DNA of 64,000 nt from Bin80 sp965220365. GTDB taxonomy: Bacteria > Bacteroidota > Rhodothermia > Rhodothermales > Bin80. The translations under genes and the position numbers were made by a program. The stretch covers positions 1,302,001-1,366,000 of the forward strand of contig OZ244823.1 in assembly GCA_965220365.1 (NCBI GenBank). Direction: 5' to 3'. Shown piece after piece: positions 8,946 to 17,100 of this stretch. The first letter of the stretch is position 1, and every line of letters starts with the position of its first letter. The notes below the pieces were generated by a model, which saw nothing but the letters and a program-made list of their open reading frames with translations, did not search any database and was not told the DNA's origin.

Positions 8946-11066
8946 ACGCGAATTCGCCATTTCTCTCCGACCCTACTGAATTTCCCGGGTTAATTTTCGA
9001 TTTTTTAGCCCCAACCCCCCTGATTTCGGCCTAAAACCGCCTGATTCAGGGCAAAATACGTGTTTTTGGACGATGTTTTGTCTAATCCCCCCAATGTAGT
9101 GGATTTTTTGCGAAACATTGCCGCAGCCCACGCATTCAACCCTCCCAAACAACCCCGCTCCTGATGTATATCCGTACCAAACCCCGGACCCTTAAATCCG
9201 GCAAAAAAGCCTGTACCTATTCCCTGGTTGAATCCCATCGTGTCCAGGGGAGTCCCAAGCAGCGGACGATTCTCAATCTCGGCAAAGACTTTCCCCTCCC
9301 CAAAGAACAATGGTCAGCGCTGATGCAATTTGTCATGGACGAATTACGCGGATACGCACGCCTGCCCATGGAGGATGAAGCCCTGCTCCAGACCGGTCAG
9401 GATATCCTTCGCCGACTCAAGAACAAGGGCTACAATATCCACGCTCCGCGCGATGATCGGGATGCAATCCTGACTCATGAGATCCATCATACCGACACGC
9501 GAACCATTGGCGGCGAGCGCGTGGCGCTGCGTGCCCTGCGCACGCTGGGGTTTCCACAGATTCTGCAATCCTTGAAGTTCAACCAGGATCAGATCAACTG
9601 GGCCCTCGCGCTGGTGGTGGGGCGGATGCTGTCTCCGGGCAGTGAGCGGCAAACCTATGAATGGATGTGTGAACGCTCCAGTATCATCGAATTACTCCAC
9701 GGCAAGCTTCCAGGAGATCGCACCCTTTATCGCATCGCAGCCCGCCTTTACAAGCATCGAAAAACGGTGATGGACGAACTCTTTGGTAACACCAAGGCAT
9801 TGTTCGGCTTTACCGAATCCATTGCCTTCTTTGATTTGACGAACACCTACTATACGGGGCGCAAAAAGGGAGCTCTCTTACGCCATGGTCGCAGCAAGGA
9901 AAAGCGTAGAGATTGTCCGCTGGTCACCTTAGCCTTGACGATGGATGCTTCGGGGTTTCCGCGTACAGCGGAAATTCTGCCCGGCAATGCCAGTGAACCC
10001 AAGACCTTGCGCACGGCGATTGAACAGCTCAATGGCAGCACCCCCACGGTCATTATGGACGCAGGGATCGCTACCGAAGCAAATTTGACGTATTTGAAGG
10101 ATGCGGGATTGAACTGGATCTGTGTGCAGCGCACAAAGACGCCCCCGGTGCCGGACCGGGAACCGGATCAGGTTTTTCAGACGACCAGCGAGATGCAGGT
10201 ACGTGCATGGGAACTTGAGCAGGAAGATGGAGAACGACGCGTGTATCTGCACAGCGCGGCCCGGCAGGCACTCGGCGATCAGATCATGACCACGAAGCGT
10301 ACCAGATTTGAGGCCGCCATCACGCACTTAAACGAAGGACTGACCGTGCCCGGGCGTCCGAAGAACCATGAAGTGATCCAACGGAAGGTTGGTCGACTCC
10401 TTGAGAAATACAAGCAGGTTGGATATCAGTATGAGGTCAAGGTGATTCCGAAAAAAGACAGCGCACATGCCGAAAAGATTCTTCTTACCCGTCGGTCTGC
10501 CTATGATGCCTGTACGGAAGCGTTTGGAGGCTATGTGCTGCGTACCAGTCACACAGCATGGCCCTGTGAGGAGCTTGCACGGACCTATTGGCAATTGGGC
10601 GAGATTGAACGCACGTTCCGAACGATGAAATCCGATCTCGGATTCCGTCCAATCTATCATAGCCAGGATGAGCAGATTGAAGCACATCTGTTCCTGTCCA
10701 TTCTGGCCTTTCATGCCGTTCATCTCATTCGAAGCAAATTGGGCGCGAAACAGATCCACAAAAGCTGGGGAACGCTCAAAACCAAACTCAATGAGCACAG
10801 GCGCGTGACAACCGTACTGCCACAGAATAAAACCCACTGTATCCTGCTCAAACAAGATCAGGACCTCAAACCATTCCAGCGCCAAATCTTCCAGATCATG
10901 GAACTCCCGCTCGGAAATAATACGCGGCGAATCAAGGCCAAACGCAAAAAAAAAGAAGACGCCAAAGTGTAGAATAAGCTCCCAAATTCAACCCCTCTAA
11001 CAACCCCTGAAAAATGGGGGACAGAAAATCTCAACAAAAAATTCCACTACAATGGCGAACTTGCGG
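8946..11066 (+). mobile_element. IS1634-family insertion sequence, apparently complete
   Basis: The left end at 8946 (ACGCGAATTCGCCATT) and the reverse complement of the right end at 11066 (CCGCAAGTTCGCCATT) agree at 13 of 16 positions. The first 211 bp of the element recur inverted at 33075-33285, and that identity stops exactly at 8946, which independently supports the left boundary. A second inner inverted repeat is present (AATGTAGTGGATTTTTTG near 9093, its counterpart near 11035-11053). The 2.1-kb length suits the family. No target duplication could be assigned with confidence. Confidence 0.7.
9164..10972 (+). CDS. IS1634-family (IS4 superfamily) transposase
   Basis: A 602-residue DDE transposase. 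The first catalytic Asp lies in FFDLTNTYYTG, the second in VIMDAGIATEANLTYL and the Glu in GEIERTFRTMKSDLGFRP, a Y-(2)-R-(3)-E-(6)-K-like signature of the IS4 superfamily. The C-terminus is basic (KAKRKKKEDAKV). The frame is uninterrupted and full length, so the element may still be mobile. It lies inside the inverted-repeat-bounded element, about 220 bp from the left end. Confidence 0.9.
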   Translation: MYIRTKPRTLKSGKKACTYSLVESHRVQGSPKQRTILNLGKDFPLPKEQWSALMQFVMDELRGYARLPMEDEALLQTGQDILRRLKNKGYNIHAPRDDRDAILTHEIHHTDTRTIGGERVALRALRTLGFPQILQSLKFNQDQINWALALVVGRMLSPGSERQTYEWMCERSSIIELLHGKLPGDRTLYRIAARLYKHRKTVMDELFGNTKALFGFTESIAFFDLTNTYYTGRKKGALLRHGRSKEKRRDCPLVTLALTMDASGFPRTAEILPGNASEPKTLRTAIEQLNGSTPTVIMDAGIATEANLTYLKDAGLNWICVQRTKTPPVPDREPDQVFQTTSEMQVRAWELEQEDGERRVYLHSAARQALGDQIMTTKRTRFEAAITHLNEGLTVPGRPKNHEVIQRKVGRLLEKYKQVGYQYEVKVIPKKDSAHAEKILLTRRSAYDACTEAFGGYVLRTSHTAWPCEELARTYWQLGEIERTFRTMKSDLGFRPIYHSQDEQIEAHLFLSILAFHAVHLIRSKLGAKQIHKSWGTLKTKLNEHRRVTTVLPQNKTHCILLKQDQDLKPFQRQIFQIMELPLGNNTRRIKAKRKKKEDAKV

Positions 11067-11187
11067 ATAGAACCGTTAGTGTAGGAACAGGTCCAGCACA
11101 AAAGATTTTCTCAGACATAACCATAACAAGTTTCTTTCCCAAAAAATTTTCTGCTTTCCGCTTACGGATGAGTGCAGGCAGGTGGCA

Positions 11188-11219
11188 TTTCTTTTGGGAA
11201 TTATAGTGAATAGTTGAAA
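11188..11219 (+). repeat. Left target duplication and left terminal inverted repeat
   Basis: Bases 11188-11195 (tttctttt) are the target duplication. Bases 11196-11219, starting GGGAATTATAGTG, are the terminal inverted repeat, with 24 of 24 matches to the right end. Confidence 0.95.
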
Positions 11220-11277
11220 CAACTTCGATTCTTCTACGTATAAGATAATAGACAAAACAAATTTGAGGTTGTATATT

Positions 11278-12222
11278 ATGGCTAGCCCAGGACGTTCCTA
11301 CCGAGAAGGAATCACGTTTTTAGAATTGGCTGAAAGATTCCCCGATGAAGCATCTGCTCAAAAATGGTTCGAGAAAGTGCATTGGCTAGACGGTAATTTG
11401 TGCTGCCTGCGCTGTGGCAGTGAGAACGTATACCGGTGCAAACACAAGACCATGCCATTCCGGTGCCGGGATTGCAAGAAGTATTTCAGCGTCAAGACCG
11501 GAACGGCGATGGAATCTTCTAATCTGCCATTAAGGAAATGGGTATGGGCTCTCTACTTGGAGAACACAAACCTGAAAGGGGTATCCTCTATGAAGCTGCA
11601 TAGAGATATTGGTGTTGCACAGTCCAATACGTGGCATATGCTACACCGTATCCGCGAAGGCTTGTTACCGGAAATGATTAATGAGTTTGAAGGGCCGGTA
11701 GAGGTAGACGAAGCATACATAGGTGGCAAGGAAGCCAACAAGCATGAGGACAAGAAACTCAATGCTGGGCGGGGTACTGTTGGCAAGAGTGCTGTATTGG
11801 GCGTGAAAGATCGTAAGACCAATCAGATTACCGCGAAGGTGATTGAGGATACCACCAAGCCAACGGTGCAGGAGTTCATCAATGATAACCGCTCCAAAGA
11901 TGCTTCAGTATTCACCGATGAGCATAGCAGTTATGAAGGCTTGACCAACCATGCATCTGTAAATCACAGCCAGAAACAGTGGGCAGTATCTACTGTGCTG
12001 GGAGAATACGCTCACACAAATGGCATCGAATCATTCTGGGCGGTTCTGAAGCGTGCCTATCATGGCACCTACCATCACCTAAGCAAGAAACACCTTAACC
12101 GCTACGTAACTCAGTTTGCCGGCAAGCACAATCTACGAGAACTGGATACCATTGACCAAATGGCAACGGTTGTCAGGGGCATGGCCGGGAAGCGGTTGAA
12201 GTATAAAGACCTAGTCGCATAA
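11278..12222 (+). CDS. IS1595-family (ISXO2-like) transposase
   Basis: A 314-residue protein. Residues about 43-70 form a zinc ribbon (CLRCGS, then CRDCKKYF). The ISXO2-like DDE domain follows, with Asp in VEVDEAYIGGKEANK (about 144), Asp in FTDEHSSYEGL (about 213) and Glu in NGIESFWAVLKR (about 249), and the typical tail AGKHNLRELDT. The ATG at 11278 is preferred over a TTG at 11263 because GAGG lies about 9 nt upstream and the conserved part starts there. The frame is intact. Its TAA (12220-12222) overlaps an ATG at 12222, which points to translational coupling with the cargo. Confidence 0.93.
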   Translation: MASPGRSYREGITFLELAERFPDEASAQKWFEKVHWLDGNLCCLRCGSENVYRCKHKTMPFRCRDCKKYFSVKTGTAMESSNLPLRKWVWALYLENTNLKGVSSMKLHRDIGVAQSNTWHMLHRIREGLLPEMINEFEGPVEVDEAYIGGKEANKHEDKKLNAGRGTVGKSAVLGVKDRKTNQITAKVIEDTTKPTVQEFINDNRSKDASVFTDEHSSYEGLTNHASVNHSQKQWAVSTVLGEYAHTNGIESFWAVLKRAYHGTYHHLSKKHLNRYVTQFAGKHNLRELDTIDQMATVVRGMAGKRLKYKDLVA

Positions 12223-12231
12223 TGACGCCCG

Positions 12232-12243
12232 CCCCCCCCCCCC
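12232..12243 (+). repeat. Run of 12 C at the 5' end of the methyltransferase gene, candidate phase-variable tract
   Basis: Translation from the ATG at 12222 with 12 C gives a 30-residue peptide that ends at TGA 12312-12314. With 13 C the same ATG reads through PPPPKNRANWKNRTLF into the methyltransferase frame. The OFF-state stop overlaps an internal ATG (12311) as ATGA, so a shortened protein might still be made by reinitiation. A tract this long is prone to slippage in vivo and also to sequencing error. Confidence 0.75.
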
Positions 12244-12310
12244 GAAAAATCGTGCCAACTGGAAAAATCGGACGCTATTCATCCATGACAACCTTCCAAT
12301 TCTCCGTGGC

Positions 12311-13726
12311 ATGAACAGTGACTCTGTTGATCTGATTGCAACGGATCCCCCGTTCAACAAAAAGAGGCAGTTCAATGCTCCATTAAAATCCAAAGCATCT
12401 GGGCAGAAGTTTGAAGATCGTTGGAGATGGGATGAAGTAACCAAAGAATGGCATGATTTGATCGCGACCGACTATCCAGCAATCAAAGAGTTAATTGAGG
12501 CTGCGGTGGTGATTGAAGGCGGAAGTATTGACAGGCAGACAGGGAAAGTAGACACGGGGAAAACAAAAAACAGTGTTGCTGCTTTTCTTGTGTGGATGGC
12601 ACCGAGATTGATTGAAATGAAACGGGTATTAAAACTCACTGGGTCAATCTATCTGCATTGTGATCCAACTGCAAGCCATTATCTAAAGCTGTTGATGGAT
12701 GCAGTATTTGGCAAAAATAATTTCAGGAATGAAATTGTGTGGCGCAGAACAACGGGTAACAAAAGTTCAACGAAGGGGCTATCTAAGAATTCAGATATTA
12801 TTTTGCGATACTCCAAGTCAGGTAAGTTTATCTGGAACCAAGACGCAGTGACAGTACCATATGATCTGAACAACTTGGACAAAAAAAAAACGCTAAAGCA
12901 GTACTCCAAAACTGATTCAGATGGCAGGCGGTATGCCTTGACTGATCTCACCGATCCTACACAAAATCCAGAATCAAATTGCACGTATGAAGTAATGGGC
13001 GTAACTCGGACATGGAGGTGGATTAAAGAACGGATGGATCAAGAAATTGCAAATGGTCGGGTGGTGCAGACTAAACGAGGGAATGTGCCAAGATTCAAAA
13101 GATACTTGGATGAGCAAGAAGGAAAGAAAATGGATTCCATTTGGACGGACATACCAAGAGTTGAGGGAAAGTCGAAAGAAAGCACAGGTTGGAAAACCCA
13201 AAAGCCAATAGCCCTCTATCAGAGGATCATACAGGCATCAAGCAACAAAGAAGATTTGGTATTGGATCCTTTTGCTGGATGTGCAACAACATGTGTAGCT
13301 GCGGAATCTCTGCAACGTCGCTGGATCGGCATTGATATTGATGAAGTAGCTGCTACCGTTACGCGAGACCAGTTGTTTAAATATGCAGGACTGAATCAGT
13401 CGCTCGACGATACGTTTGTGCAGGTGAAGACCCAACCCCCGAAGCGTACGGATTCCCCCTCTATGAGTGACGCCCGTATGCGATTGGTACTCTGGAAAAA
13501 ACAGGGTCACAGGTGTGCCAATCCTTACTGCTCTTCTAAAAGTGACCTTCGAAAAGAAGATTTACATTTAGATCATGTCATCCCTAAATCCCGAGGTGGT
13601 CCAGATGATATATCCAACCGGAATGCACTCTGCGGAAACTGCAATTTGCGCAAAGGCAAGAAGGCTTGGGGAATGTTTCTTGACGAAGAGCGAAGCAGAC
13701 AGCCACATCCATCTTTACCCTGCTGA
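12311..13726 (+). CDS. Beta-class DNA methyltransferase fused to an HNH nuclease domain
   Basis: In this sequence the frame opens at an ATG at 12311, 471 codons. Motif IV (DPPF, residues about 12-15) precedes the SAM-binding motif I (DPFAGCATTCVAAESLQRRW, about 319), the order of beta-class N6-adenine/N4-cytosine methyltransferases. The C-terminal about 60 residues are an HNH domain with zinc cysteines: CANPYC, LDHVIPKSRGGP, LCGNCNLRKGKK. Conserved sequence continues upstream of 12311 (NWKNRTLFIHDNLPILRG), so the true N-terminus is probably the ATG at 12222, out of frame because of the C run. It may modify and possibly cut DNA; the target site is unknown. It is cargo of the IS1595-family transposon. 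Confidence 0.85.
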   Translation: MNSDSVDLIATDPPFNKKRQFNAPLKSKASGQKFEDRWRWDEVTKEWHDLIATDYPAIKELIEAAVVIEGGSIDRQTGKVDTGKTKNSVAAFLVWMAPRLIEMKRVLKLTGSIYLHCDPTASHYLKLLMDAVFGKNNFRNEIVWRRTTGNKSSTKGLSKNSDIILRYSKSGKFIWNQDAVTVPYDLNNLDKKKTLKQYSKTDSDGRRYALTDLTDPTQNPESNCTYEVMGVTRTWRWIKERMDQEIANGRVVQTKRGNVPRFKRYLDEQEGKKMDSIWTDIPRVEGKSKESTGWKTQKPIALYQRIIQASSNKEDLVLDPFAGCATTCVAAESLQRRWIGIDIDEVAATVTRDQLFKYAGLNQSLDDTFVQVKTQPPKRTDSPSMSDARMRLVLWKKQGHRCANPYCSSKSDLRKEDLHLDHVIPKSRGGPDDISNRNALCGNCNLRKGKKAWGMFLDEERSRQPHPSLPC

Positions 13727-13733
13727 TAATCTC

Positions 13734-13916
13734 ATGAAAAACATGCCACCCGAGAAACAATCCAAGTCGAATCCGAAAGACCGTTTAGACGCAATGCTAG
13801 ACGAGCCATGCCGGAACGAGCGTTACGGGGGAATGACGATGCGTGAGATGGTACGGAAAGTGGTGCTGCGCAGGGATGACCAGGTAGAGAAACGGCAGAA
13901 AACCGACCTGAAATGA
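13734..13916 (+). CDS. Small hypothetical protein, third gene of the transposon
   Basis: A 60-codon ORF beginning 8 nt after the methyltransferase stop and ending 10 nt before the right inverted repeat. The product is charged (MKNMPPEKQSKSNPKDRLD, later MTMREMVRKVV) and would be soluble. No family was recognised. Its snug fit between cargo and transposon end, with the same strand and spacing as a coupled gene, favours a real gene. No strong ribosome site is seen. The frame is open upstream inside the methyltransferase gene, but that part is taken as a shadow. Confidence 0.45.
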   Translation: MKNMPPEKQSKSNPKDRLDAMLDEPCRNERYGGMTMREMVRKVVLRRDDQVEKRQKTDLK

Positions 13917-13925
13917 GCGGAGCCT

Positions 13926-13957
13926 TTTCAACTATTCACTATAATTCCCTTTCTTTT
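13926..13957 (-). repeat. Right terminal inverted repeat and right target duplication
   Basis: Bases 13926-13949 are the right inverted repeat, identical in reverse complement to 11196-11219. Bases 13950-13957 (tttctttt) repeat the left target duplication exactly. Confidence 0.95.
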
Positions 13958-14133
13958 TACTGTATCTTTGAGGAAAATGAGACGGGACGAAAAGAGAACG
14001 CTTAAAATTCGTCTGGTTACTGCGGAGAGTATGTTTTTAAAATTACGGGTGTATCCGTGAATGCTTCGGTTCCTGATGACTGTCCGTCACTCTTCCTCTA
14101 AATTTCCCTTGTTTAGGTTAGGAGACTCTCGTG

Positions 14134-17100
14134 ATGTTTAGGTTACTACTTTGTGTCCTCCCCTTAATCGTCCTTGACCTAGAAGATGCCAAACACCATC
14201 GAATTCAAGCGGCGCTCCATATTGATCAAGTTGCCCCGTCAGAAACTTCCCGTAAGAATGAGATACAGAGGGGAAAATATGAGGATTTTGCGGAGTTGAG
14301 TTTGATGGAAGCTAGCCGGAAGTTCGCGGGTGTATATGTCGAGCAGGCCGGGATAGCCCATCGTGTGGCAGCAGATGACAAAGGGCAGGTTGTAAGCCCT
14401 AATATGGGGTGGACATCTGGATTTGAGTTGACCACCGCCAGGGTTGGAGAGCTTGATGATCATATATCTGGATTCGGCATAGATACAAATGTTTTTGATA
14501 CGGGCCGGGGAATATCGGTGAGGATAGGGCCGGATGACTCATTTACAAAGGTGGGAATGTTTTCCCTGATGGGTAATGCATCAGACAATAGTGGATTTAC
14601 GATGGCTACAGAGCCCCAGAGTGATGTAGGAGACAAGGATGCAAAGGTATTGGATAGGCATGGTGTGAGAGCGATCCCAGATGTTATTATAGAGGGCGGA
14701 TTAACTATCCAAGCCACAATCCATTCATCTTCAATTGCTATGATGGAAGATTACAACATACCTAGATGGGAACCCCTTCAATCAGATATAAATGACCATT
14801 TTTGGAATTTTCAATTTCCAAAGAGTGCGAAAATTTCCAGTACCCGAATCGGGATGGATAATGGGGATACTGATCATGGGACGGAAAGATTATTTCTCCC
14901 CGGCATTACACATTTAAGTTCTGCAGTTGAGGAATTGAGAAAATTTGGGTGTCGACCTTCAAACTGCTCACTCCCAATCACAATCCACACGAAGAGGCCA
15001 ACACTTAAAATCAGCGATATCCCCAACAAGATCAACTCCAAGACCATGTTCACGGCCATCTTCACCTTCAGTGAGGATGTAGCAGGCTTTGATATTATAG
15101 ATGTGACGGTAACTGGTGGTTCTAAGGGGAATCTTTCGGGAGGCGGGACGACCTATAAGCTGCCGATCGCACCGGATGGTGATGCTGATGTAACGGTGGG
15201 AGTAAGGGCGAATTCAGTGACAAATGCCATTGGCAGTACTGGGCCAATCTCGGCGATTTCGGCCACGGCTATTTGGGATGCAACACCCCTAGACGTGACC
15301 ATATCGGTGCCCAATGCGATCAATCCCTCGGCCGAGTTCACAACTACCTTTACCTTCGGTGAGACGGTGACAGGCTTTGAGACCGAGGATATAAGTGTAG
15401 CCGGTGACATGAAGAGAGTACTGAGTAGAAGCAACTCCACCTATACGATGCCGATTACACCGACCGCATCCGAGAAGGTGGTAGTGAAAGTCGCACGCAA
15501 TTCAGAAATAGATGATGTTGATAATACGGGTCCGCCGCACGAGATTGGGATAGAGGCGATGATATGGAATACGCCTACGGTGGATTTAAAGTCACCTTCA
15601 GACCTGATTGTAGAGGGGGAGGATGTCACGATGGCAGCCATACTTTCCTCTACACTGTCAGGCGATGTGACGATTCCGGCAACGATAGATTATAAATGTA
15701 GTGATGTATGTATAGAAGATAGGCACAGCGGCGCATCTGTTTCAACGGCAATAACGATTTCTGCAGGTGATCTAGGGGGGACGAGTACTATTTCAACGAC
15801 TGCAGATTCGAATAATGGTGATGAAAGGCCTAGGGTGGTGATGGATACGGGTAACCTGTCATCCGGCGTTCGTGCAGATGTACCGAATCAGGTTGCGGTG
15901 ACAGCATATGAGCCGAAGAAAGTGGAATTTGATATATCTCCAGAGACGGTGTACGAAGGCGAAGATGTCACCGTGACGGTAAGGTTTTTGAATTCACAGA
16001 CTTTATCAAGTGATGTGACGATCCCTTTTCTAATGTATGATCAGAATTGGAATTCCGGCAAAAACCCCGTTGTTCGTCCACAGGCTCCAAAAAAACTTGA
16101 GGTTGAGATCAAGGCGGGGACTGTGGAGGCATCTGGTACACTTGAGACGATCATAGATGGCAGCGGGAGAGATGAAGAAGTCAGCGTGGTGTTTGGAACA
16201 TTGCCGCCGGAGGTAAAGCGTGTGACGGCTGGTCGCCGATTAATCATTAAGGGGAGTAAGCGGACTGTAACATTGTCTGCGAGCCCGAATCCGGTTTTCG
16301 AGGGTTCACCAGGTGGGGTAGCGGTGACCGCCGAACTTTCTTATGCACATTCACAGGAGGTCCGTATTCCGTTGACGTATCGTGACAAGACGGCACCTGG
16401 AACATCTTTGACAGCAGAGCCAACGGATTATGACGATGTTGATTTCATCACGATCTCAGCAGATAGTACGACAGGGACCGAAACAATAGCCATTCCTGAT
16501 GAGGCTCCTATACCCAAGGATAGTGAGGATGAAACATTCATGGTCGTAATTGATGAGTCCACTCTCCAGTCAGACTTGATCGCAGGGCTTCCAAAAGATG
16601 TGGAGATTACCATCAGGGACAATGATAAGGTGGAGGTAAATTTAGAGTTGCTTTCACCGGGAATTGTGCTTGAAGGCGAAAACCCTGCAGCAAGAATAGA
16701 GGTGAAAATCTCAGAGATACTGCCGAATACTGTTGCAATTCCATTGTTAATGACTCAGGACCTTCCGACATCTGGACAATCAGCAGTGTTATGCCCCGCC
16801 GTAATCAAAGCGGGAGAAAAAAGCACGGAATATGAGATTTTACGTGCAGTGGATGATGATGATAAGGATGAGCAGTATACGGTCACGTTGGATCCGTCCC
16901 CGCCTCTAGGCACTCCTTCTTCTTGCTCCGCCCATGTCAATTCCTGGCCAGTTGAGGTACTTGAGGGATCGGATAACTCTGTCACGTTTACGATTCAGGA
17001 TAGGCCTGTGGTGAAATTAACTGCTTCGCCAACAACGCAAAATGAGGGGGATTCGGTGGAGGTCAAACTGGAGCTTTCGTATGCATTGGAGAAAGATGTG

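Larger units (their letters stand above)
11196..13949 (+). mobile_element. IS1595-family transposon carrying a DNA methyltransferase-HNH cargo
   Basis: The 24 bases at 11196-11219 are identical to the reverse complement of 13926-13949. Each end is flanked by the same 8-mer, tttctttt (11188-11195 and 13950-13957), a perfect target duplication of the length typical of IS1595. The 2,754-bp element holds an intact transposase, a methyltransferase-HNH gene whose start overlaps the transposase stop, and a small ORF. Perfect ends and duplication imply recent insertion. It landed about 180 bp upstream of the giant adhesin gene and could affect its transcription. Confidence 0.93.
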
